Below the pieces are notes generated by a model. It was not told where the DNA came from. It saw only the letters and a list, made by a program, of their open reading frames with translations, and did not search any database. This document shows positions 36,233 through 46,510 of a DNA stretch of 64,000 nucleotides, piece by piece. Origin of the DNA: Stomoxys calcitrans (lineage: Eukaryota; Arthropoda; Insecta; Diptera; Muscidae); contig NC_081553.1 in assembly GCF_963082655.1 (NCBI RefSeq), forward strand, positions 39,906,945-39,970,944. The letters run 5' to 3'. The stretch's first letter is position 1; each line of letters opens with the position of its first letter. The position numbers and the translations under genes are program-made.

Positions 36233-37071
36233 TTTATTTCATACCCACCACCATAGAATGGGGGTATACTAACCTAGTCATTCTATTTGCAACACCTCGA
36301 AATATTCGTCTAAGACCCCATAAAATATATACATTCTTGATCGTCTCGTCGTTCTCAATCGATCTATTCATGTCGGTCCGTCCGTCTGGCGAAATCACGA
36401 TAGAGGTCGAACTCGTAAAGCTAACCACTTGAAATTTTGCGCAGATATTTAATATCGATATAGGTCATTGGGGATTGCAAATGGGCCATATCGGTTCAGA
36501 TTTAGATATAGCTCCCATATAAACCGATCTCCAGATTTGACTTCTTGAGCCACTGAAAGCCGCAATTTTTGTCCGATTTGGCTGAAATTTTGAATGCAGT
36601 GTTTTGTTATGACTTCCAACGACTGTGCTAAGTACGGTCCAAGTCGGTTCATAACCAGATTTTTCTACCTTACGCATAAACCGATCTCGGATTTTGAAAT
36701 CTTGAGCCTCTAGGGGGCGCAATTCTTATCCGATATGGCTGAAATTTCGCATGAAATGTTCTGTTCCGACTTCCAAGAAATACTCCAAGAATAGTCCAAA
36801 TCGGTTGATAACCTGATATGGCTGGCATATAAATTGATCTCGGATCTTGATTATTTGAATCTCCAGAGGGCGCAGTTCTTATTCGATTTGGCTGAAATTT
36901 CGCTTGAAGTAATTTGTTTTTGCTTTCAATAAGTTCGCTGAGAATGGTCTACGTCTATTTACAACCTGATATAACTTCCCTATAAATGGATCTTGGATCA
37001 TGAACTCTAGAGTCTCTTGAGGGCGCAATTTTTATCCAATTGGCTAAAATCTCGAATGAGCTGTTTGTTTT
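36233..37071 (+). repeat. DINE-like element, type A, tail truncated
   Basis: Head TCATACCCACCACCATAG, AATATATACATTCTTGATCG, a very short GTCY run (GTCGGTCCGTCCGTCTGG) and about five internal units. It breaks off inside a unit (CTCGAATGAGCTGTTTG) and a second head follows at once. Confidence 0.85.
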
Positions 37072-37108
37072 ATACCCTCCATCATACTAATTTCGTCATT
37101 CTCTTTGT
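37072..37108 (+). repeat. second DINE head, interrupted after 37 bp
   Basis: TTTATACCCTCCATCATACT, AATTTCGTCATTC and TCTTTGTAA match the first bases of a type A head (the GGATGGGGGT segment is missing). The SINE begins at the point where intact heads read TTTGTAACTCC. Confidence 0.85.
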
Positions 37109-37388
37109 AAATGCAAATTTGCCCATGAACATTCCATTAAGGAACTGGGACAAGCTTCTCTTCTTTAAAGCTCAATGATAAGGGACCTCCTTTTGATATC
37201 CGAGGCCAAATGGGGTGCCGCAAAGCGACACCTCTTTGGGGAGAAGTTTTTACATGGCAAAGCATCTCACAAATGTCGCTAGCATTAGGATAACCACAGC
37301 TGAACAATTTTCTGATCCTGCCAGGATTCGAATCCTAGCGTTCAGCGTCATAGGCGGAATTGCTAACCTCTGCGCTACGGTGGCCTCC
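37109..37388 (-). mobile_element. tRNA-derived SINE inserted in a DINE head
   Basis: Complement GAGGCCACCGTAGCGCAGAG (A box TAGCGCAGAGG), GGATTCGAATCCTGG (B-box region), the body and the 3' end AATGTTCATGGGCAAATTTG. The flanks TTTGTAA on the left (37,103-37,109) and GTTTGTAAC on the right (37,390-37,398) look like the target-site duplication, in the DINE head sequence TTTGTAACTCCTCG. Confidence 0.88.
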
Positions 37389-37558
37389 TGTTTGTAACTC
37401 CTCGAAATATTCTTTATTCGTTAGGGTTAGAATAACCACAGCTGAAAAATTTTCTGATGGTCCTGTCAGGATTCGAATCCAGGCGTTCAGCGTCATAGAC
37501 GGAATTGCTAACCTCTGCGCTACGTTGGGCTCCTGTTTGTAACTCCTCGAAATATTCG
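37389..37558. repeat. ~140-bp tandem duplication (SINE half + DINE head + TTAGGG)
   Basis: The block ATAACCACAGCTG ... CTCTGCGCTACG ... TTTGTAACTCCTCGAAATATTC ... GTTAGGG occurs from 37,290 and again from 37,432, 142 bp apart. The first copy ends TTCGTTAGGGTTAG and joins the second. The second ends in the same DINE words and opens into the long TTAGGG array. It carries a second, partial SINE promoter (minus strand, about 37,431-37,530). Confidence 0.9.
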
Positions 37559-38788
37559 TTAGGGTTAGGGTTAGGGTTAGGGTTAGGGTTAGGGTTAGGG
37601 TTAGGGTTAGGGTTAGGGTTAGGGTTAGGGTTAGGGTTAGGGTTAGGGTTAGGGTTAGGGTTAGGGTTAGGGTTAGGGTTAGGGTTAGGGTTAGGGTTAG
37701 GGTTAGGGTTAGGGTTAGGGTTAGGGTTAGGGTTAGGGTTAGGGTTAGGGTTAGGGTTAGGGTTAGGGTTAGGGTTAGGGTTAGGGTTAGGGTTAGGGTT
37801 AGGGTTAGGGTTAGGGTTAGGGTTAGGGTTAGGGTTAGGGTTAGGGTTAGGGTTAGGGTTAGGGTTAGGGTTAGGGTTAGGGTTAGGGTTAGGGTTAGGG
37901 TTAGGGTTAGGGTTAGGGTTAGGGTTAGGGTTAGGGTTAGGGTTAGGGTTAGGGTTAGGGTTAGGGTTAGGGTTAGGGTTAGGGTTAGGGTTAGGGTTAG
38001 GGTTAGGGTTAGGGTTAGGGTTAGGGTTAGGGTTAGGGTTAGGGTTAGGGTTAGGGTTAGGGTTAGGGTTAGGGTTAGGGTTAGGGTTAGGGTTAGGGTT
38101 AGGGTTAGGGTTAGGGTTAGGGTTAGGGTTAGGGTTAGGGTTAGGGTTAGGGTTAGGGTTAGGGTTAGGGTTAGGGTTAGGGTTAGGGTTAGGGTTAGGG
38201 TTAGGGTTAGGGTTAGGGTTAGGGTTAGGGTTAGGGTTAGGGTTAGGGTTAGGGTTAGGGTTAGGGTTAGGGTTAGGGTTAGGGTTAGGGTTAGGGTTAG
38301 GGTTAGGGTTAGGGTTAGGGTTAGGGTTAGGGTTAGGGTTAGGGTTAGGGTTAGGGTTAGGGTTAGGGTTAGGGTTAGGGTTAGGGTTAGGGTTAGGGTT
38401 AGGGTTAGGGTTAGGGTTAGGGTTAGGGTTAGGGTTAGGGTTAGGGTTAGGGTTAGGGTTAGGGTTAGGGTTAGGGTTAGGGTTAGGGTTAGGGTTAGGG
38501 TTAGGGTTAGGGTTAGGGTTAGGGTTAGGGTTAGGGTTAGGGTTAGGGTTAGGGTTAGGGTTAGGGTTAGGGTTAGGGTTAGGGTTAGGGTTAGGGTTAG
38601 GGTTAGGGTTAGGGTTAGGGTTAGGGTTAGGGTTAGGGTTAGGGTTAGGGTTAGGGTTAGGGTTAGGGTTAGGGTTAGGGTTAGGGTTAGGGTTAGGGTT
38701 AGGGTTAGGGTTAGGGTTAGGGTTAGGGTTAGGGTTAGGGTTAGGGTTAGGGTTAGGGTTAGGGTTAGGGTTAGGGTTAGGGTTAGGG
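37559..38788. repeat. perfect interstitial (TTAGGG)205 array
   Basis: About 1,230 bp of uninterrupted TTAGGG hexamers, the vertebrate-type telomere repeat. The first hexamer follows AAATATTCG of a DINE head. Translation gives a 453-codon Gly-Leu repeat frame that is not a gene. Insects typically have TTAGG and Diptera have lost it (established knowledge), so this is best read as an expanded microsatellite. A foreign or assembly origin is not excluded. Confidence 0.97.
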
Positions 38789-38965
38789 TTGGGGTTAGGG
38801 TTACGGTTACGGTTACGGTTAGGGTTACGGTTACGGTTACGGTTATGTTATGGTAAGGTAAGGTAAGGGTTAAGTTAAGTTATTTTTAGGTTAGGTTATG
38901 TTCAGGTAAGATTAAGGTTAGGCTAGGGCAGGTAATAGTTAGGTAAGGGTTATGTAAGTATTATT
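38789..38965. repeat. degenerate tail of the TTAGGG array
   Basis: One TTGGGG, then two blocks of three TTACGG around a TTAGGG, then GTTATGGTAAGGTAAGG and loosely related AGGTTAGG words to about 38,965, where the similarity fades. Decay is on this side only; the left edge is abrupt. Confidence 0.9.
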
Positions 38966-38984
38966 TAAATTTTATGTGGAAGTC

Positions 38985-40440
38985 TTCTATCAGACTCATT
39001 TAGAAGTTTTCGTCCATTCTGTAAAACCCTTCTGACTGCCATGGGCAAATTTGCATTATGACATTACATCTTGGTCTTTCCACCACTACTTTAATGCAAG
39101 TAACTCAGCAAGTAACTCAGCTTGATACACACTACAATGGTAGAGTAATCTTCCCGATATGACCAGCCCAAGTTCTTTAGAGTACACCCCAAAGCCCACC
39201 CGGTTTGAAACCATCCCTATAAAACTCTATGTAACTTCTATTACCGGAGTTAGTGTAGTCCCAATCAGTTGAATCAGGAATAGTGGTCGCAGCAATTTGT
39301 CTAGCCACGATGTCCAGAGGCATAAGGTATAGCATTAAACAGATGGGGGCGTCCTCAGTGTGGCTGTTATGCGCAAACTAATCATACTTTGGATCCGGCA
39401 GGTAGACTTTAAAAGCGCAGTCCGCCTGATCAACACAACAGCAACATCATACAGCATTATAGATCCGACATCTCCAGCGCATGACACTCGTTTTAAACAC
39501 CCAACTTTTCCAAAAATTCTTTTGCAGCGAGAAAACCCTTCATGTAGGCTACTAGGTCGTGAAGAGCTGTTTTAGTGGACTTGCCCTTACTATATGTATG
39601 CTGTTGCCGAGACAGACGATACCAGATTAATACAGTGATTGACATACTAACACTGCTGAAAAGACCCAACTGTGTTTGGTTTGAATATCGTCAAACACCA
39701 ACTAAATGTTTGAAATAGAGTCTGCCGAACGAAGCCACACGATGTTGTTTACACTGTCCATATGCTACCGTTCGTTTTTGCTATGCTCACGGGCATACGA
39801 ATTTAGGTGTGGGTGTGTATGTTACCTATCTGTGGACTAATAGGATGAAAAACGTTCGCCGTCGTGTGGTAAGGTCTCCCTACTTTCGGAATGAAAATGG
39901 CTACCCCAAAGGATTTTCCACTCGAACACAATTTCTCCAACAACCACAGACGAATGAATATAAGTGACAATATATTCTGGCCCCACATTGTCCTTTAGAG
40001 AGTTTCCCGGGAAATGTGTATCAACGAGTAGTTCTAGTGTTTCCTCACTAGGCTTTGTCGATACATTCTCTAACTTCTGTATATTTCGCATCGTAACAGG
40101 TTTCAAGGATAGGATCTTCCTTAACCTAGGCGCCTTAAATGTATTCTCCACTGCTGAGCTGCAGAATTCCACCCATGATTTGTTCTGAGCCTTTTGCTGC
40201 TCGCCCTTGAATTTTCTTAGCTCTCTTGAGCTACAGTATTGAACCCAGCTTTTGTTTTGACCCCTTTTCTGCTCATTCTTGTATTTGCTTAGCTCAACGG
40301 AGCTGCAGACTTCCACCCAGGGTTTGTTCTGAGCCTTTTTCATCTCGCCCTTGTATTTTCTTACCTTAAATTTAATGATGTCCCAATCGTGTGGGACCCT
40401 AATGGCTTTCACCCTGTTAAAGAGTTTTCTGTAACCCTTA
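38985..40440 (-). pseudogene. LINE ORF2 remnant (linker, RT piece, RNase H), I/LOA-like
   Basis: On the minus strand from 40,440: GKGYRKLFNRV, then a 191-codon frame (39,837-40,412) with HDWDIIKFKVRKYKGEMK and three copies of a unit with (A/G)QNK(P/S)WV..CSS, then ENTFKAPRLRKILS and LVDTHFPG. After a deletion comes QQHTYSKGKSTKTALH (near 39,590), which fits a reverse transcriptase block. Then LDIVARQIAAT (39,310), an RNase H start YIEFYRDGFK (the motif Asp is kept) and GRLLYHCSVYQAELLA (39,140). Stops and frame changes are frequent. The upstream part of the gene continues at 42,095 beyond a DINE insertion. Confidence 0.82.
40133..40360 (-). repeat. 72-bp in-frame tandem triplication inside the LINE frame
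   Basis: Three successive 24-residue units, each with QNK(P/S)WV(E/Q)xCSS and then a basic K(Y/F)K.E(M/Q).K stretch. The DNA words GAACCCAGCTTTTGTTTTGA, CACCCAGGGTTTGTTCTGA and CACCCATGATTTGTTCTGA mark the units on the + strand. Related LINEs carry this motif once (recalled, not searched). All copies keep the frame. Confidence 0.85.
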
Positions 40441-40441
40441 C

Positions 40442-42087
40442 CCCTTTTTTATACCCTCCACCATAAGATGGGGGGTATACTAATCTCGTCATTCTGATTG
40501 TAACTACTCGGAATTTTCGTCTGAGACCCCATAAAGTATATATATTCTTGATCGTTGTGAAATTTCATGTCGATCTAGCCATGTCCGTCCGTCTGTCCGT
40601 CCGTCTGTCTGTCGAAAGCACGCTAACTTCCGAAGGAGTAAAGCTAGCCGCTTGAAATTTTACACTAATACTTCTTATTAGTGTAGGTCGGTTGGTATTG
40701 TAAATGGGCCATATCGGTCCATGTTTTGATATAGCTGCCATATAAACCGATCTTGGGTCTTGACTTCTTGAGCCTCTAGAGTGCGCAATTCTTATCCGAT
40801 TGGGATGAAATTTTGCACGACGTGTTTTGTTATGATACCCAACAACTGTGCCAAGTATGGTTCAAATCAGTTTATAACCTGATATAGCTGCTATATAAAC
40901 CGATCTTGGGTCTTGACTTCTTGAGCCTCTAGAGTGCGCAATTCTTATCCGATTGGAATGAAATTTTGCACGACATGTTTCGTTATTATATCCAACAACT
41001 GTGTCAAGTATGGTTCAAATCGGTTCATAACCTGATATAGCTGCCATATAAACCGATCTGGGGTCTTGACTTCTTGAGCCTCTAGAGTGCGCAATTCTTA
41101 TCCGATTGGAATGAAATTTTGCACGACGTGTTTTGTTACGATATCCAACAACTGTGCCAGGTATGGTTCAAATCGGTCCATAACCTTATATAGCTGTCAT
41201 ATAAACCGATCTTGGGTCTTGACTTCTTGAGTCTCTAGAGGGCGCAATTCTTATCCAATTTGAATGAATTTTGGCACGTAGTATTTTATTATGATATCCA
41301 ACAACTGTGCCAAATATGTTTCAAATCGGTCCATAACCTGATATAGCTGTCATATAAACCGATCTTGGGTCTTGACTTCTTGAGCCTCAAGAGGGCGGAA
41401 TTCTTATCCGATTGGAATGAAATTTTGTACGTAGTATTTAATTATAATATCCAACAACTGTGCCTAGTATGGTTCAAATATGTCCATAACCTGATAAAGC
41501 TGTCATATAAAGAGGTCTGGGGACTTGACTTCTTTAGCTTCTAGAGAGCCCAATTCCTATCCGATTTGGCTGAAATTTTGCATGTCGTATTTTATTCTTA
41601 CTTTCAACAACTGTGTCAAATACAGTTCAAATCGGTTCATAACCTGATATAGCTGCCATATAAACCGATCTGGGATCTTGACTTCTTGAGCCTCTAGAGG
41701 TCGCAATTATTATCCGATTTGCCTGAAATTTTGTACGACGGATTCTCTCATGACCATCAACATACGTGTTTATTATGGTCTGAATCGGTCTATAGCCCGA
41801 TGCAGCTCCCATATAAATCGATCTCTCTATTTTACTTCTTGAGCCCCCAAAGGGCGCAATTCTTATTCGAATTGGCTGACATTTTGCACAGGTCTCCACC
41901 ATATAATTTAATTGTGATCCAAACCGGACCATATCTTAATATCGCTCCAATAGCAGAGCAAATCTTTTCTTATATCCTTTTTTTTTGCCTAAGAAAAGAT
42001 GCCGGGAAAAGAACTCGACAAATGCGATCCATGGTGGAGGGTATATAAGATTCGGCCCGGCCGAACTTAGCACGCTTTTACTTGTTA
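40442..42087 (+). repeat. DINE-like element, type A, complete, inserted in a LINE
   Basis: Head TTTTTTATACCCTCCACCAT, TATATATTCTTGATCGTTG, short GTCY run (40,585-40,613), about eight ~152-bp units and the tail CCATGGTGGAGGGTATATAA, hairpin TTCGGCCCGGCCGAA (42,050-42,064), CACGCTTTTACTTGTTA. LINE sequence in the same orientation lies on both sides, so it entered the LINE. It shows no obvious target duplication, which is expected of Helitron-type insertion. Confidence 0.9.
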
Positions 42088-42094
42088 TCTTTTT

Positions 42095-42310
42095 TTTGGT
42101 TCTAGGACATGCTGACACAGAAGAGCCATTCAGAGCCTTCGTGGTCCGCTTGGCCATTATGCTCTTGTCCTCTGCAGTTTCCACTTTCCTTTCAGTTCTA
42201 GAGGGGATAGTCGTGCAGAATGTGTGCCAAAAAATTTCCCAATCCGCCTTTTTCTGTTCAACCGAGAGATCACTTCTGAAGTATTTCAGCTATATAAACT
42301 CTTCTACTAA
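42095..42310 (-). pseudogene. LINE ORF2 upstream part, beyond the DINE insertion
   Basis: The minus strand reads LKYFRSDLSVEQKKADWEIF, WHTFCTTIPSRTERKVETA, EDKSIMAKRTTKALNGSS and CPRTK, the region between endonuclease and reverse transcriptase in I/LOA-like LINEs. Continuation into GKGYRKLFN at 40,440 is consistent with one ancestral frame. A few residues at the junction are lost. Confidence 0.65.
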
Positions 42311-42327
42311 CTGCTATCGCTCTGCGG

Positions 42328-42440
42328 CACACTGTTCGGACTCGGAAACTCTATCAATGAGCTAAAACTTGTATCAAACTGCACTCTTTGATATGAAAGA
42401 AGTATCCCCGCTGTTCCTTAATGGAATGTTCGAGAATAAG
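42328..42440 (+). mobile_element. SINE 3' fragment, internally deleted
   Basis: CTCTGCGGCACACTGTTCGG and ACTCGG, a deletion, then CTGCACTCTTTGATATG and CTGTTCCTTAATGGAATGTT match the SINE 3' half. Confidence 0.75.
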
Positions 42441-43455
42441 CTTGCTAATAATTTCAATATTAAGAGAAGAGAAAATAAAATAATTAAAAATATTGGATTT
42501 CTGCCATCATTTACTGCACCACCGCATCTACCACCTTCCTGTCAAGCGGTCTATGTCCAATTAGAAATTTCATTTAGGCCAGAAATTCACAAATCCACTG
42601 CCTCCCCCGTTACACCTGAAAAACAAAAATCCAAAGACTAATTAAAACATTTATCTTAATTTCTAACACCTTCTTCTCCATTTGCAGTTGTTGGTATTGG
42701 TGTTGGTGCTGTTGTTGTTATTGGTCTTAAGGTGTTACTTTAACTGTTACAGATTCCTGCTTGGCTTCTTGGCCAAGTTAACTTTTAATTAATTCGTAAA
42801 CAAAATACGATGTCTTTGGCGTTATTATTGTTGTTGCCTTTGTTTTTGGTAGTAAATTAATATAAACGTCCTTTTATGCCATTTTCTCTATGGTCAACAC
42901 TACAGTTATGCTGCTAATGCTGCTGCTCTTGTTGTTTGTTGGTTGGCCAAAATCCTCGAAGGTCTAGGCCGAATAGGTAAAAGGTGTTTTGTTTTTTCTT
43001 CGCTTGGACATTTTCGTTTTCAGTTAATTTAATATATGGCTAATATCTTATGACTATTTCATGTCGTCTTGGCGTAGATGGAAGATGAAGCGAGAAGCTT
43101 TTTTGGGGGTGTTCGTTAGCATTCTATACCCTTCCCCTTGGTCTGTCTTCCAACAGTGGTAACAAGAATTAATGGCTTTTAGTGTGACACAATTACCGAA
43201 TGACTGTCTAAAGATTTTCGCATTTTCTCTCGGGTCGGGTGTTAGTGTGTGTGTGTCATTTAATACACCTTCTCAATAAGATGGCATTAAGATTTGTTAA
43301 AGGTCAACGCTTTAGGGGTGTAGATTTACAGTAGGGGCAATAAATAAGGGAGTGGAGAGAGGATGGTACTAACGTTTGTTGCAGAAAATTTTGTAAAAAT
43401 CTGTTTTATTTACAAGTTTTGTTTAATATTAAAATTTTTGTTTTCAAAATTTTAT
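42441..43455. other. unassigned AT-rich stretch
   Basis: Unique-looking, with GTTGTTGTTATTGG-like T/G trinucleotide runs near 42,690-42,950. A 90-codon frame ending at 42,641 is not recognised. Confidence 0.5.
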
Positions 43456-44720
43456 TTTTATGCCCTTCACCATGGGATAGGGGTATACTAATTTCGTCAT
43501 TCTGTTTGTAACTCCTCGAAATATTCGTCTAAGACCCCATAAAGTATATATATTCTTCATCGTCATGACATTTTAAGTCGATCTAGCCATGTCCGTCCGT
43601 CTGTCCGTCCGTCTGTACGTCCGTCTATCCGTCCGTCTGTCCGTCCGTCTGTCCGTCCGTCTGTCCGTCCGTCTGTCCGTCCGTCTGTCCGTCCGTCTGT
43701 CCGTCCGTCTGTCCGTCTGTCCGTCCGTCTGTCCGTCAGTCTGTCCGTCCGTCCGTCTGTCTCTTGAAGCATACTAACTTTCGAAGCAGTAAAGCTAGCC
43801 GCTTGAAATTTTGATCAAATACTTCTTAATGTATAGGTCGGTTGGGATTGTAAAAGGGCTATATCGGTCCACGTTTTGATATAGCTGCCATAGAAACCGA
43901 TCTGGAATCTTGACTTCTTGAGCCACTAGGGGGCACAATTCTTATCCGATTTTGCTGAAATTTTGCATGAGGTATTTTATTTGACTTCCAATAACTGTGC
44001 TGAGTATGGTTGCAATCAGTCTATAACTTGATATAGCTGTCATATAAACCTATTTGGGCCTTGACTTCCTGAGCGTCTAGAGTGCGCAGTTCCTATCCAA
44101 TTTGGATGAAATTTTGCACGACGTGTTTTGTTATGACATTCAACAACTGTGCTAAGAATAGTTCAAGTCGGCCCATAATCTGATATAGCTGCCATATAAA
44201 CCGATCTGGGGTCTTGACTTCTTGAGCGTCTACAGGGAGCAATTACTATCTGATTTGGCTGAAATTTTGCACGACGTGTTTTGTTATGACATTCAACAAC
44301 TGTGCTAAGAATAGTTCAAATAGGCCCATAACCTGATATAGCTACCATATAAACCAATATGGGATCTTGACTTCTTGAGCCTTTAAAAAACGCAAGAATT
44401 ATCATATTTAGCTGAAATTTTGTACAACGGCCAAATCTAGTAAGAATTGCGCACTTAAGGGGAACCTTTAACATACGTGTCGAATATGGTATCAATCGGT
44501 TTATAGCCTAATACAGCTCCCTTATAAACCGATCTCCCTATTTTACTTCTTAAGCCCCTTAAGTGCGCAATTCTTACTAGATTTGGCTGAAATATTACAC
44601 AATGACTTCTACTATGGTCTCCAATATTCAATATTCTTTTATCCTTTGCTTGCCTAAGACATCGTGGAAAGAGCTCGAAAAATGCGATCAATGGTGGAGG
44701 CCCGGCAAAATTTAGCACGC
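43456..44720 (+). repeat. DINE-like element, type A, with long GTCY array
   Basis: Head TTTTATGCCCTTCACCATGG, the TATATATTCTTCATCG block, the largest GTCY tract of the window, about six internal units and a degraded tail (ATGGTGGAGGCCCGGCAAAA, TTTAGCACGCTAATAAAG) in which the hairpin has been lost. Confidence 0.85.
43591..43763. repeat. (GTCY)43 microsatellite with 12-bp superperiod
   Basis: 173 bp of GTCC/GTCT, mostly as the regular 12-mer GTCCGTCCGTCT, which changes to other orders at the edges. All three frames on each strand stay open (RTDG and SVRL repeats). It is not coding. Confidence 0.97.
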
Positions 44721-45065
44721 TAATAAAGTCCTGAGATTGCCCAATCTGTTAGACCAATTGATTGCCCAAAATGTTAGACCAATTGGATGAAAATTGCGCC
44801 CTCTATAGGCGCAAAGTGTTTTGTAGGATGAATTCAGTGCCGGATCGCTTTTTTTTTCCTGAGTTGAGCTGTCGGCCGAGTTGTCGGCCGAGTTTTGTCC
44901 TAATTTGGATATCAGATTCGTACCCATTCGTACTCATTTCTTTGAGTACCAAATAGTCGTGGTTGGCCAACATCTACGTTTGGGGGTCAGCCCCATTTTT
45001 ATTTGTGTCCCTTATTCTCGAAATATACATGACCTGTTGAAGGGCAGGACATGGCCCAGATGCAA
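44721..45065. other. mixed repeat debris
   Basis: A short direct repeat ATTGCCCAA..TGTTAGACCAATTG (near 44,735 and 44,760), GTCGGCCGAGTT twice near 44,873, and a trace of the 130-bp-unit family (TTTGGATATCAGATTCGTAC, 44,902). No gene. Confidence 0.5.
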
Positions 45066-45246
45066 ATTGCAAATTTGCCCATGAACATTCCATTAAGAAA
45101 CTGAGGCAAACTTCTCACAAATCAATGAGTTGTGTTCGATTCAATTTAAAGGTCAATGATAAGGGACCACCTTTTTATAGCCGAGTCCGAAAGGCGTGCC
45201 GCAGAGCGACACCTCTTTGGGAAAAGCTTTTACATGGCAAAACATT
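45066..45246 (-). mobile_element. SINE 3' half
   Basis: The complement ends in AATGTTCATGGGCAAATTTG and keeps TATCATTGACC, CTCGGCTATAAAAAGG and CAAAGAGGTGTCGC. It stops at ATGTTTTGCCATGTAAAAGC, so the promoter half is missing and DINE sequence follows directly. Confidence 0.83.
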
Positions 45247-45825
45247 TGGTCGAAATTTTGCATGAAATTTTCTACTATGAGCTCCAATAACTGTACCATA
45301 ATGGTTCAAATCACCTGATATAGCTACCAAGTAAATCGATTTCAGATCTAGATTTTTGAGCTTATACAAGGCGGAGTTCTTATCCGATTTGGCCGAAATT
45401 TCGCATGAGGTGTTCAGTTCAGACTTCCAATAGGAATGATTGAAATTGGTTTATAACCTGATGTTACTGCCATATAAACCGATTATGGATTTTGACTTCT
45501 TGAGCCTCTAGAGGGCGCAGTTCTTATCAAATTTGGCTGAAATTTTACTTGAGGTGTTCTGTTCTGACATCCAATAACTACGCCATCAGTTTATAAGCTG
45601 ATGTAGCTGCTGTTTAAATCGGATTCGGGGCAGTTCTTATCCGATTTGGCTGAAATTTGGCATGAGGTGTTCTGTTCTAACTTCCAATAATCGGAATCGG
45701 TGTTTAACCTGATACAGCTGACATATAAACCACTCTCGGATCTTGGCTTCTTGACGCTCTAGAAGAGGCAATTCTTATCCGATATGGCTGAAATTTCGCA
45801 TGAAATGATCAGTTCCGACTTCCAA
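45247..45825 (+). repeat. DINE-like type A internal units, both ends missing
   Basis: Four to five diverged units (GATTTGGCCGAAATTTCGCA, TTGAGCCTCTAGAGGGCGCA, several with deletions). No head and no tail. Confidence 0.8.
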
Positions 45826-46344
45826 AATTTTACTTGTTTATATTTGTTGTACTCTACTTTCAAACACCTCTCATTTGATACGCATATTGTCCCATTTGGA
45901 AAATATATCCGGTTGGATGATTTTTTGGGGACAGGATGGACACAGACACCTGGGGCTGAAGTTTTATGTCAGATGCGTACTCTACTTCCAAATACCTTTC
46001 ATTTGATATCTATATACCTCCAATCGGTAAATTTATAATTTTCGGGCCATTTTTTCGGAGGCGGGTCGGTCCTCCGGATATATGGAGTCAAATTTTTATA
46101 TAAAATTCCCACTCGACTTTTAAATACCATTCATTCGGTACCTATATTGCCCCAATTGATAGACATGTCTGTTTGGATGGATATTGAGGTGGGGCATGCC
46201 CACAGGTATTTGACCCCAAAGTTTTATAACAATTTTGTATTTTTGAACTAACATAATGGGAAATTTCGCTCAAATAGTAGCACCCATCTCCGAGATCTGT
46301 CGTTTTTGAAATTGTGGTAAGGTCCGCGCCCCTTTCGGATATGA
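45826..46344 (+). repeat. 130-bp-unit repeat family, fragment
   Basis: Units with CACCTCTCATTTGATACGCA, TATTGTCCCATTTGG and a G-rich TTTTTTGGGGACAGGATGG part recur every ~130 bp, then the family's end words (CACCCATCTCCGAGATCTGTC, GTTTTTGAAATTG). This is the same family as 55,048-56,795. Confidence 0.78.
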
Positions 46345-46510
46345 AACATGTAAAAGCATGCAAAGTTCGGCTGGGCCTAGTCTTATATACCATCCACCAT
46401 TGGTAGCATATGTCAAGTTCTTTACCTGGTACTTCTTCATAAGCAAACAAAGGATAATGGATTAGGATTGGTATGCTAATGGAGCTATATCCGGTTATAG
46501 ACCGATTCGG
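46345..46510 (-). repeat. DINE-like type A terminus, reversed
   Basis: AAAAGCATGCAAAGTTCGGC, TGGGCCTAGTCTTATATACC, ATCCACCATTGG and GCAAACAAAGGATAATGG are the reverse-oriented tail block, running into a unit with CCGATTCGG. Confidence 0.75.

Noticed and set aside
37559..38788. True chromosome end (telomere)
   Set aside because: Host-type sequence continues on both sides, and the degenerate side runs into a LINE.
37505..38866. 453-codon + frame of Gly-Leu repeats, resembling a silk or structural protein
   Set aside because: It is the translation of TTAGGG hexamers. The ends lie in SINE and degenerate repeat sequence.
39803..40188. Short frames on the + strand opposite the LINE linker
   Set aside because: They are shadows of the minus-strand LINE frame.
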